This document shows, piece by piece, positions 15,478 through 23,251 of a stretch of 29,195 bases of DNA. This stretch comes from Paraktedonobacter sp035294465. Its GTDB lineage: Bacteria; Chloroflexota; Ktedonobacteria; Ktedonobacterales; Ktedonobacteraceae. Position numbers and translations under genes: made by a program. Below the pieces are notes generated by a model. The model saw nothing but the letters and a program-made list of their open reading frames with translations, was not told where the DNA came from and did not search any database. The stretch is taken from the NCBI GenBank assembly GCA_035294465.1, contig DATGKW010000072.1, positions 1 to 29,195 on the forward strand, read 5' to 3'. Numbering within the stretch: position 1 is the stretch's first letter; each line of letters opens with the position of its first letter.

Positions 15478-15534
15478 TGCTTTATCCTCGTTTCTCAAAA
15501 ACAACCATTCCTGCTATGGCTTGACTCTCTAATA

Positions 15535-15563
15535 AGTCTATGGCATATATTTAGTAATGTCAA
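15535..15563 (-). promoter_or_regulatory. Promoter of the small membrane protein
   Basis: On the minus strand TTGACA (15558-15563) and TAGACT (15535-15540) are 17 bases apart, with a predicted start near 15528, about 50 bases before the ATG. Confidence 0.6.
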
Positions 15564-15716
15564 TGAAAGAGCGATACGTGGGCACTCAGCGGCCATCTAC
15601 TCAGCATACTCTTTGACTCCCGTTTGTGCTTGCTTGCATCCACCTCTCTCTGGCATGTTCCGCTATTTCTGTATGCTCCGCTATCTTACTTTGTGTTTCC
15701 TTGAAAACAAAGCAAA

Positions 15717-16520
15717 TTAATTCTGCATCCCCATAAGGTTGCCGCTCTCGTACCGCCTCAACCCCAGATGAAAGAAACCCGCCGCGCTCAGCGTGATCAG
15801 CAGCGTAAAGCTAACCATAGCCCCGATCAGAGGCCAGGTAAGCCGGTGCAGAAGTTGCAGCGGAACAAACGAGATGAAGCCAGCGGGGATGATCGTAAAG
15901 AGCAAGACGCGCGTCGCTCCATTGAAGATGTTCATCGGATAGGTTGCGAACATCACCAGCACGCCCATCATCTGCTGCACCAACCCATCGGTGTTACCCA
16001 GGAAGAAGGCCAGCGAGCCGAAGATCGCCAGGAAGGAAGAGAAGATCAGCGAGACCATAGCGCCAAGCAGCAGAAAAAGCAGCAGGGTCAACGGATTGGG
16101 ATGCAGAAAAGCAACATACGCCCCGAGCGCGAAAAGCACATCTCCCCACGCAGAGGGATTGGTGGCTGAGATGCATACGTGCAGCAGAGCATAGCGCGGC
16201 ATACCCAGATATGCGTCCAGCCCTCCGGTCATAACGATTTGAGCCAGCATCTGCACATTGCCAAAGATGGCGTTGCCCAGGCCAATGCCCAGTGCCGAAA
16301 TCGACCAGATTACCACCACATCTGTCTGCTGCCAGCCGTTCACCAGCGGAAATTGGTGGAAATAACTCCACCAGAAGAACAGCCACAGGAAGTCGCTGCC
16401 CAGCATGGTCACAATCTGCCCCCAGAAGGCCACGCGATACTCCATAGCTGCCTGCAGATTGGCCACGAAGTAGGCCCCTATAAAGCGCAGAGTGCTTGCA
16501 CATGATCGAATGAGTGCCAC
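15717..16520 (-). CDS. ABC-2 type transporter permease, second subunit
   Basis: About 267 residues with six predicted membrane helices. It fits the ABC-2 family (DUF990 type): an N-terminal helix with FVANLQAAMEYRVAFWGQI, QTDVVVIWSIS, MTGGLDAYLGMP near the middle, and FATYPMNIFNG followed by FTIIPAGFISFVPLQL. The GTG at 16520 has GGAGGG 7 bases upstream and begins 4 bases after the previous stop; an ATG at 16535 would overlap the previous gene by 11 bases and has a weaker site. With its partner permease and the upstream ATPase it should form a complete exporter. The substrate is unknown; lipids, drugs or peptides are usual for this class. Confidence 0.88.
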   Translation of the reverse strand: MALIRSCASTLRFIGAYFVANLQAAMEYRVAFWGQIVTMLGSDFLWLFFWWSYFHQFPLVNGWQQTDVVVIWSISALGIGLGNAIFGNVQMLAQIVMTGGLDAYLGMPRYALLHVCISATNPSAWGDVLFALGAYVAFLHPNPLTLLLFLLLGAMVSLIFSSFLAIFGSLAFFLGNTDGLVQQMMGVLVMFATYPMNIFNGATRVLLFTIIPAGFISFVPLQLLHRLTWPLIGAMVSFTLLITLSAAGFFHLGLRRYESGNLMGMQN

Positions 16521-16524
16521 GCGT

Positions 16525-17379
16525 TTACCCTCCATGAATGCTGACTCGCCGAGCCGCGATAGTATACAGGACCGTTAAGAGCAGCCCGGCCCCCAGCAGC
16601 GTGACGGCCTGCTGCAGGACAAGCAAGCCGAAAAGTCCGGCGCTGAACTGCACCAGCACACGCGATGGACCGTAGAGCATGGTGCTGAACGGCAAGATCT
16701 GGGCAATGCCACGCAACGGCTGTGGAAAGATTTCGATAGGGGCCAGCACGCCGCCCAGCACAAGCTCCAGACGACTGAAGAGAAACGAGAACGGCTGCGT
16801 ATTCTCGGTCCAGAAGGCTAGCAGGCCGATGGCAAAGTAGCAAACAAATTCGATGCTAATAGCCAGCAGCACCATCAGCGGCCAGGCAAGCACGCCCAGC
16901 AAGCTGAAATGCGGAGGCCCAACGAAGATCAGCGCCACAATAGCCGCGACAACGCCACACAGCGCCAGCCGCACCAGGCGCTCGCCCAGGTAGCGAGCGT
17001 AGTTATAGAGAATGTAACTACACGGCCGGCCCAGCAAATAGGCCAGTTCGCCGCTGCGTACCTCCTGGTCGATGCGTCTGGTCAGCGCGGGCAAAGAAGT
17101 TGCCAGTGTCTCAGCCGCCGCCAGATACCAGACCATAGTATTGACCGTAAAACCAGGCAACGACGAGCCATGCAGGGCAAAGGTTGTCCTCCACAACTGC
17201 CCGATGATATAGATTAACGCCACCAGGAACAGGGCGCGAAAGATGACCTCCATGATATAGGCCAGATTATTAGCCGAACTGGCGCGCAGGACGGCCAGGT
17301 ATTTCAAGCAGGAGAGGCGCAGCCGCGCCCACTGACCGCGCCGCCTCGCCTGCTCCCGTTCCTTCAGCAAGATATCCAT
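16525..17379 (-). CDS. ABC-2 type transporter permease, first subunit
   Basis: 284 residues, about six membrane helices after a basic N-terminal tail (KEREQARRRGQWARLRL). Family features are NLAYIMEVIFRALFLVALIYIIG in the first helix, TVNTMVWYLAAAETLA, the EVRSGELAYLLGRP coupling segment, and the F-x-P-I-E-x-F-P-type end (APIEIFPQPLRGIAQILPF). It belongs to the same family as the next gene, giving a heterodimeric channel. A GGAGAG site lies before the ATG, and the gene begins 23 bases after the ATPase stop. Confidence 0.9.
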   Translation of the reverse strand: MDILLKEREQARRRGQWARLRLSCLKYLAVLRASSANNLAYIMEVIFRALFLVALIYIIGQLWRTTFALHGSSLPGFTVNTMVWYLAAAETLATSLPALTRRIDQEVRSGELAYLLGRPCSYILYNYARYLGERLVRLALCGVVAAIVALIFVGPPHFSLLGVLAWPLMVLLAISIEFVCYFAIGLLAFWTENTQPFSFLFSRLELVLGGVLAPIEIFPQPLRGIAQILPFSTMLYGPSRVLVQFSAGLFGLLVLQQAVTLLGAGLLLTVLYTIAARRVSIHGG

Positions 17380-17402
17380 AGCGTAGTTCTCTCTCCATCA
17401 GG

Positions 17403-18515
17403 TTACGATAACGCTTCAAGCGGCTTTTCCGGAGCCAGCGGTACTGGCTTGCCGTCTTCCTGCGCGGCCTGGCGGTACATCATAGCGATGATCTCTTCCA
17501 TGGGAGGATCGGAGATGGTCATATCGATGATGTGCCCGTGTTGGATGATCGCCGCCATGATCGGCTCCAGGGGACTGCGCGCGGTATCGATCTCCAGCTT
17601 CAGGCCGTGCCCTTTCGCCTTCAGTACGGTGATTCCGGCGTCGCTGGTGATCTCCTCATCAATTGAACCCGGAAGCTGAACGCTCAAGCGCTGCTGGCCG
17701 CTTTCTGCGTCCGTCTTGACCAGCGTTTCGGCGTCGTCTTCGAGCAGGAGATCGACGGTTTTAACGCGCAGATAGTCGTGCTTGAGCCGAGCGACGGGCG
17801 CATCCAGCACAATTTCGCCATGATTGATTACGATAGCTCGCTTGCACACCTGCTCCACATCGCCCGCATCGTGAGAGGTCAAAAAGACGGTCAAGCCCTC
17901 TTCGGCGTTGAGTTGCCCGATCAGGTCGCGGATGCGCTGTTTGGCGATGACATCCAGGCCGATTGTTGGCTCGTCCAGGAAGACCACCGAGGGTTTATGC
18001 AGCAAAGCTGCCGCGAGTTCGCAACGCATACGCTCCCCCAGGCTCAGTTTTCTGGCTGGCGTGCGCAGATATTCGCTAATATCGAAGACCTCGATCAGAA
18101 AATCTTTGCGCTTGCGATACTCCACCTGGTCCAGTTCATAGATCCTGGCCAGCAGGTTGAAGGTATCCTGCGGCGGCAGATGATACCAGAGCTGCGATTT
18201 CTGCCCATACACACTGGCTATATGAAAGGCAAGCCGACGTCGCTGCTCCCACGGCACAAGGCCCAGAACGCTGGCTCGCCCGCCGCTTGGATGGAGTATG
18301 CCGGTCAACATTTTGATGGTCGTAGATTTGCCCGCTCCATTCGGCCCGATAAAGGCCAGCACCTCGCCTGCTTCGAGCGCGAAACTGGTAGGTTTGACCG
18401 CCTGTCTCTCGCGATAGCTGGGCGCGATCAATGAGCCCAGGCTGCCCAGGAAGCCGGCTGCACGCTCGCGCGCTCTGAAGGTTTTAGTTAGTCCCTCAAC
18501 CTCTATGATCGGCAT
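17403..18515 (-). CDS. ABC exporter ATP-binding protein (DrrA/NatA-like)
   Basis: 370 residues. Walker A is GPNGAGKST (57-65), the signature is LSLGE (157-161), Walker B ends in FLDE (D181, E182), and the switch histidine is H215 in TSHD. The Q-loop region contains VYGQKSQLW, typical of the ABC-2 exporter group with DUF990-type permeases. An unusually long N-terminal segment (residues 12-40) separates the first strand from the Walker A, and a C-terminal domain of about 130 residues follows the ATPase core. The start ATG overlaps the 3' end of metG by 13 bases, with GAGGAG inside metG, so its translation is probably coupled to metG. It supplies energy to the two permeases downstream. Confidence 0.93.
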   Translation of the reverse strand: MPIIEVEGLTKTFRARERAAGFLGSLGSLIAPSYRERQAVKPTSFALEAGEVLAFIGPNGAGKSTTIKMLTGILHPSGGRASVLGLVPWEQRRRLAFHIASVYGQKSQLWYHLPPQDTFNLLARIYELDQVEYRKRKDFLIEVFDISEYLRTPARKLSLGERMRCELAAALLHKPSVVFLDEPTIGLDVIAKQRIRDLIGQLNAEEGLTVFLTSHDAGDVEQVCKRAIVINHGEIVLDAPVARLKHDYLRVKTVDLLLEDDAETLVKTDAESGQQRLSVQLPGSIDEEITSDAGITVLKAKGHGLKLEIDTARSPLEPIMAAIIQHGHIIDMTISDPPMEEIIAMMYRQAAQEDGKPVPLAPEKPLEALS

Positions 18516-20110
18516 TGCTCCTTCTCCTCAGAATGATGCGTTTCTGTTTCTTTACGTGGGAAAAGAATCTCTCCTTCACTCACCGCGCACAGTCGCGCCG
18601 CGCCCCACGTTCCTAGTTTGCGCCAATCTCCGTGTTTAGCCGCAGGCAAGCCAAGCTGGGTCAGAATCTTCTTGCTAGCCGACGGAATAAACGGCGCGAG
18701 GTAGAGGGCCAGCAGGCGCAGGGACTCTGCGGCAGAGTAGAGAACTGTGTCCAGGCGCTCCTGTTTCTCAGCCTTCCGCGCCAGCTTCCAGGGTTTGCTC
18801 TGCTCCAGGTACTGGTTGGCGCGCTGAACCAGACTCCAGACGCTCTCGATAGCACGCCCAATCTCCCAGCTCTCCAGCGCCTTCTCTGCGCCCCGCCGCG
18901 CCTCATCGGCTACGCGCTGGAGAGCTCGCTCCAACTCGCCATCGGCACCCGGCTGCGGAATTGTTCCCTGCCGATAACGCTGGATCATACTCACCACGCG
19001 GTTGAGCAGGTTGCCCAGGTCCTTCGCCAATTCGTCGTTATAGCGCTGGATCAGCCCGGCGCGGCTAAAATCGCTATCCGAGGTAAACGAGAGGTTGCGC
19101 AGCACATAGTAACGAACCGCGTCCACGCCAAACTCGTCAACCAGATCGACGGGCGAGACAACGTTACCTGTAGTCTTCGAGATCCTCCTGCCTTCCAGGG
19201 TGATAAAGCCATGCACTGCGATCTGTCTGGGCAGGGGTAGATCCGCCGACATGAGCATGGCAGGCCAGTAGAGGCAGTGGAAGCGCACGATGTCTTTACC
19301 GATTACATGCACGTCAGCGGGCCAGTAGCGCTCAAACTGCGTCCCGTTATCGGGAAAACCTACAGCGGTCAGGTAGTTGGTCAGAGCGTCGAACCACACA
19401 TAGATTACCTGATCAGGATCACCAGGCACAGGTACACCCCAGATCGGGCGTTTAGGATTAACCCGGCGAGATATGGAGAAATCGCGCAGGCCCTGGTGGA
19501 AAAAGCTCATCACCTCGGCCAAGCGCGACGGTGGGCTGATAAAGTTGGGGTGCGTAGCGATATAGGCCAGCAGTTGTTCACTGTAATGACTAAGGGCAAA
19601 GAAGTAGTTTTCTTCTTCAACCCACTCCAGGTCAACCGTGGGATGATCAGGACATTTTCCATCAACCAGTTCGTCATCACGGTAGAAGGTATTGTCATTG
19701 GGGCAATACCAGCCGGAATAAATGGCCTTGTAGACATCGCCCCGTTCCTGTGCGCGCAGAAACATCTCCTGACTCGCGCGAAAATGGCTCTCCTCAGTCG
19801 TGCGTATCCAGCGATCATACTGAATACCCAGCTTTGCCCAGGCCAGCCTGAACGCCTCATCCATGCGCGCGATCCACACGGGTAATTCGACCTGGTTTGT
19901 CTCGGCGGCTTTGGCTACATGCTGGCTGTTTTCATCCAGACCCATGCTAAAGTACGTATCACAGCCCTGCAAACGCCGATAGCGCGCGACCGCATCCGCC
20001 GCAACCTTCTCCAGCGTATGTCCAATGTGTGGCTCAGCATTGGGATAATCGATGGCTGTGGTTATATAGTAGCTCCGGCTATCGCCCTCTACCTCGTGGC
20101 TCTCCTCCAT
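18503..20110 (-). CDS. metG: Methionyl-tRNA synthetase
   Basis: 535 residues; charges tRNA-Met with methionine. The HIGH motif is PHIGH (27-31) and the KMSKS motif is RRISKT with K312. The zinc knuckle is of the short type: C136 in YCPND and C153 in KCPDH, with H156 as a likely extra ligand instead of four cysteines. An anticodon-binding helical domain follows (about 345-510). There is no C-terminal tRNA-binding (EMAP-like) extension, so it is the short form of the enzyme. It is the first gene of an operon with the ABC exporter. The leader between the promoter (20409-20437) and the ATG is about 290 bases and contains an intrinsic terminator and a T-box-like motif, so expression probably responds to charging of tRNA-Met or a similar signal. 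Confidence 0.96.
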   Translation of the reverse strand: MEESHEVEGDSRSYYITTAIDYPNAEPHIGHTLEKVAADAVARYRRLQGCDTYFSMGLDENSQHVAKAAETNQVELPVWIARMDEAFRLAWAKLGIQYDRWIRTTEESHFRASQEMFLRAQERGDVYKAIYSGWYCPNDNTFYRDDELVDGKCPDHPTVDLEWVEEENYFFALSHYSEQLLAYIATHPNFISPPSRLAEVMSFFHQGLRDFSISRRVNPKRPIWGVPVPGDPDQVIYVWFDALTNYLTAVGFPDNGTQFERYWPADVHVIGKDIVRFHCLYWPAMLMSADLPLPRQIAVHGFITLEGRRISKTTGNVVSPVDLVDEFGVDAVRYYVLRNLSFTSDSDFSRAGLIQRYNDELAKDLGNLLNRVVSMIQRYRQGTIPQPGADGELERALQRVADEARRGAEKALESWEIGRAIESVWSLVQRANQYLEQSKPWKLARKAEKQERLDTVLYSAAESLRLLALYLAPFIPSASKKILTQLGLPAAKHGDWRKLGTWGAARLCAVSEGEILFPRKETETHHSEEKEQCRS

Positions 20111-20141
20111 TGTTTCTACCCCTTTTCTTTCCCTTTCATGA

Positions 20142-20177
20142 CAAAAAGAAAGGGGGGCAGGTTTGTCGCCTGCCCCC
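20142..20177 (-). terminator. Intrinsic terminator (attenuator) in the metG leader
   Basis: On the minus strand GGGGGCAGG (20169-20177) pairs perfectly with CCTGCCCCC (20153-20161) around a 7-base loop and is followed by a U-rich tract (TTTCTTTTT). It stands 32 bases before the metG ATG and well after the metG promoter, so it must be conditional. Confidence 0.85.
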
Positions 20178-20230
20178 TGTATGCTTCACTGTATGTTTCA
20201 GCGCTCTCTATCTTTTCGCTCGCAGCGCAC

Positions 20231-20402
20231 GCAGAGGACGACGGCCATTCCCACCCTGCTGAATAAGGGTGCGGGTGAAAATCATGCACATAGGCATAGG
20301 CCAGGTAGAAACGGTACGCTGCTTTTGTTCTATCATGTTAAGCACAGCCCTCTGCCAAAAACGGCCACTGCTGACCGTTTCGCTTGAATAAGACTTTGTT
20401 CT
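20231..20402 (-). ncRNA. Structured metG leader, T-box-like
   Basis: On the minus strand GAAACGGT (20374-20381) and ACCGTTTC (20308-20315) form an 8-bp stem enclosing 58 bases, with an ATG (20334-20336) on its 3' side where a Met specifier would sit. AGGGTGG (20251-20257), the heart of the T-box motif, lies in a possible antiterminator hairpin (GCAG...CTGC, 20231-20259), and the intrinsic terminator follows. Against a T-box: the stem is short, the rest of the 14-base T-box motif does not match, and the base after TGG is G, which does not pair with the usual A73 of tRNA-Met. A leader RNA of some kind is likely; the class is uncertain. Confidence 0.45.
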
Positions 20403-20408
20403 TCTCTG

Positions 20409-20437
20409 AATATACCCGTATGGTTAAACTTTGTCAA
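20409..20437 (-). promoter_or_regulatory. metG operon promoter
   Basis: On the minus strand TTGACA (20432-20437) and TATATT (20409-20414) are 17 bases apart, 11 of 12 consensus matches. The start would be near 20402, giving a leader of about 290 bases. Confidence 0.85.
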
Positions 20438-20950
20438 GCGCTCTCCAAAAAGCCGCTGAGCTTCTCTCGCGAAGATTTTGACAATGCCTAAACCATCAAG
20501 TTATACCAGGTTCACGCGAATGGACAACAGCGTCTAGCTGCGCCCGTGATCGGTAGAGGTTAAGAAGAGTATATTTATGGGCAATCGCCGACCCCTGGCG
20601 ACTCGCAGGCAGTCATAAACACACAAAAACATATCAGGACAAGCCATACCGAGCGAATCCTCCTGGCAACGCGCTGCATATCACAACTCCTGGACGAACC
20701 TGGCAAGTAAACTTCTCTTGAGCGGTAATAACATGCATTCATTACGCTCGAAGAATGGCGGATATCACAACCACGAAGGCTTTGCTTCGCGCCTTAGCAG
20801 AAAAGGCCGCGCGGCTTCGCTGCTTTCTCGCCGTACAGCTTGCTTGTTTCCCGGAAATATTAGATCATTTTAACGAACTTCTTGAAGTCGGAGCAGGTAC
20901 GCATCTTCGGCGCAAGGGATTGGGATACGTGAGGGGAAATTGGCTATATT
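20438..20950. other. Non-coding spacer with a possible long kinase leader
   Basis: These 513 bases lie between the divergent metG promoter and the histidine kinase gene. A plus-strand promoter candidate sits at 20478-20507. The rest has no convincing gene; an 87-codon ORF at 20755-21018 overlaps the kinase gene and resembles nothing. A hairpin with arms AGCAG (20796-20800) and CTGCT (20820-20824) and an inner GGCC/GGCTT stem around a GCCGCGCGGC palindrome (20806-20815) is the only clear structure. Confidence 0.5.
20478..20507 (+). promoter_or_regulatory. Candidate plus-strand promoter, divergent from metG
   Basis: TTGACA (20478-20483), 18 bases, TATACC (20502-20507). The predicted start near 20514 would give the kinase gene a leader of about 435 bases or drive an untranslated RNA. 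Confidence 0.45.
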
Positions 20951-23164
20951 ATGTCAAATATAATGCAGACCGGGCGTCTCATGCCTGCATCGTACAAGAC
21001 GCTGGCCACTATTCTTGAAACGCTTCCTGGTGCCTTATTTGTCGTCGATGATGCCGCAACGATTATCTATGCCAATATCAACGCGCAGGCCATCACCGGA
21101 GCCACACAAGAAGAGCTGCTTGGCAAATCATTGTGGCGTGGCGCTCCTCAGCTGGTGAGTACCACACTCTATCAGGCCATGCACAAAACGAAACAGAGCC
21201 GAGAACCAATCGAGGTGGAGTATCTTTCTCCTATGACCCGGACGTGGTTGCATGTGCAGCTCACTCCGACCCTTGAGGGGGTTCTGCTGCATTTCCATGA
21301 GAAAAGGGAGTCAACGCGAAGCTGGGAGACATTCTCTCCAGAGCACCACCTCGCCGCTGATATCCTGGAGAATATGTATATTAGTGCCGGCTTTCTCACG
21401 CCCGAAGGGATCCTGTTAGAAATCAATGAGGCTTCGCTAGCAGATGCGCAGATCCGGCGCGAGGAAGTCATTGGCCTGCCGTTTGCCGAAACCATCTGGT
21501 GGACTCCTTATCCTGCCAGTCAACAACAACTGCGCGCTGCCATCGCACGAGCCGGCAGAGGAGAGACTGTGCGTTTCGAGACGACGGTTCATCCCAGGAA
21601 GGGAATGGATCTGCACCTTGAAGTAACAATCACTCCCCACAGGGACGCGGATTACAACGTCGAGTACCTTGTCTATGTCGGGGCCGACGTCACTGCACGC
21701 AAGCAGGCCGAAGACAAAATCCGTGATCTGATTGATGCCATTCCCCAGATGGTCTGGATCGCCGGACCCGATGGGTTTGCCACCTATCAGAATCAACGCG
21801 TGATCGAGGCTCTGTCTATGACTCACGAGCAAGCCGAAGGGAATGGCTGGCTGGCTGCGATACATCCAGATGACCAGCAGCGGATGTGGGAAGCATGGCA
21901 GAGATCCCTCCGGACGGGAGAAAACCTTGAAATGGAACACCGCGTGCGAGACAGCAGCAGTGGAGTCTATCGCTGGCACCTGATCCGAAGTGTGCCGCGA
22001 CGCAATGTCCAGGGCGAGATCGTGGATTGGGTAGGTACCTGCACCGATATCGACAAGCAGAAACAGGTGGAACAGCAACTCAAAGAGAGCCGGGAAGGTC
22101 TGCGCATGCTGGCTGAAACACTGCCACAGCTTGTGTGGACAACGTATCCTGATGGTCAGCACGAGTATACAAATCAGCGATGGAAGGATTATACCGGCTT
22201 CATAGATGAGCAAATACAGAGAGACCGCTGGGCTTATCTTCAGTTTATCCATCCTGATGACCAGGAACGCCACCAGGCACGCTGGCTGTATGCTCTGAAC
22301 ACGGGAGAGCTGTTTGAGGACGAAGTGCGTATCAAAAATAGTCAAACGGGAGAGTATCGCTGGTTCTTAACTCGCGCCGTGCCAGTGCGCGATGAAGCAG
22401 GCCGGATCGTCAAGTGGTTTGGCACCAGCACCGATATTGACGAGCAGAAACGGATGGAGGAAGCCCTGCGCCAACTGGAACAACGCAAGGATGACTTCAT
22501 CAACATGGCCAGCCATGAACTGAGAACACCTCTCACCACGTTAAAGATGCAGACCCAATTGGTACGCAAACGCCTCGAAAAACAAGCTCAGCACGAGGCA
22601 GCTGCCGCGCTCAGCCGGGTAGAGGGACCCATCAAGCAATTGGAGCGCCTGATTGGAGAGTTACTGGATATCTCTAAGATACAGGTAGGCAGACTGGAGT
22701 ACCTCTGGGAGCCAGTAAATCTCAACTTGTTGCTGCGGGAAATCGCCGAGACAATGCGACAAACCCATCCAGGCTATACTATTCTGGTACGTGGCACAGC
22801 GCCGGCAAGTCTGGTAGGGGACCGGGACCGGCTTGGGCAGGTCTTCACCAACCTGCTCCACAACGCCATTAAGTATTCTCTCAACACAACGACCATCGAG
22901 ATAGATCTCTCAGCCTCGGACGAGGCAGTCACGGTTCGAGTGCAGGACCATGGCCTGGGTATCCCGCACGAACTGCACAGCAAGATCTTTGAGCGCTGTT
23001 ACCGTGCCTTTAATTCGAGCCAGAGGACAATTTCTGGTCTGGGTATGGGCCTGTACATTGTGAATGAGATCGTTAAGGGTCACGGAGGAAGCATCACAGT
23101 GGACAGTGAAATCGGAAAAGGCTCTACCTTTACCGTTACCATTCCCAGGAGGAGGGATAGCTGA
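20951..23164 (+). CDS. Soluble multi-PAS sensor histidine kinase
   Basis: 737 residues without membrane helices, so a cytosolic sensor. Four PAS-like domains are visible at about 15-118, 135-255, 257-372 and 382-503; the last two have the W-x-x-x-I/F-HPDD and GEYRW/GVYRW features of the PAS_3 class and end in TDIDxQK linkers. The HisKA domain has the phospho-acceptor H522 in NMASHELRTPL. The ATPase domain shows LLHNAIKYS (N box), DHGLGIP (G1) and GLGMGLYIV (G2). All catalytic elements are intact. No response regulator is nearby, so it is an orphan kinase. The start is uncertain: neither ATG 20951, 20963 nor 20981 has a good ribosome site; the first PAS domain begins after all three. A TATAAT at 20959-20964 could favour the start at 20981. 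Confidence 0.92.
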   Translation: MSNIMQTGRLMPASYKTLATILETLPGALFVVDDAATIIYANINAQAITGATQEELLGKSLWRGAPQLVSTTLYQAMHKTKQSREPIEVEYLSPMTRTWLHVQLTPTLEGVLLHFHEKRESTRSWETFSPEHHLAADILENMYISAGFLTPEGILLEINEASLADAQIRREEVIGLPFAETIWWTPYPASQQQLRAAIARAGRGETVRFETTVHPRKGMDLHLEVTITPHRDADYNVEYLVYVGADVTARKQAEDKIRDLIDAIPQMVWIAGPDGFATYQNQRVIEALSMTHEQAEGNGWLAAIHPDDQQRMWEAWQRSLRTGENLEMEHRVRDSSSGVYRWHLIRSVPRRNVQGEIVDWVGTCTDIDKQKQVEQQLKESREGLRMLAETLPQLVWTTYPDGQHEYTNQRWKDYTGFIDEQIQRDRWAYLQFIHPDDQERHQARWLYALNTGELFEDEVRIKNSQTGEYRWFLTRAVPVRDEAGRIVKWFGTSTDIDEQKRMEEALRQLEQRKDDFINMASHELRTPLTTLKMQTQLVRKRLEKQAQHEAAAALSRVEGPIKQLERLIGELLDISKIQVGRLEYLWEPVNLNLLLREIAETMRQTHPGYTILVRGTAPASLVGDRDRLGQVFTNLLHNAIKYSLNTTTIEIDLSASDEAVTVRVQDHGLGIPHELHSKIFERCYRAFNSSQRTISGLGMGLYIVNEIVKGHGGSITVDSEIGKGSTFTVTIPRRRDS

Positions 23165-23251
23165 GTGTGGTTGGGAAACGCGTTTCTAACTTGCATTGGC
23201 GCAGATCAGGGCATATGCTTGCTTTATCTCGTCCAGTAATAGAGGATAGTC

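Noticed and set aside
20111..20402. SAM riboswitch upstream of metG
   Set aside because: The conserved SAM-I core and its kink-turn could not be found, and SAM riboswitches usually control methionine synthesis or transport, not metG.
20755..21018. 87-codon open frame before the histidine kinase
   Set aside because: It overlaps the kinase start, has no ribosome site and resembles no protein family.
21437..22345. 302-codon open frame on the minus strand
   Set aside because: It lies antisense to the PAS domains of the histidine kinase, whose motifs are all intact.
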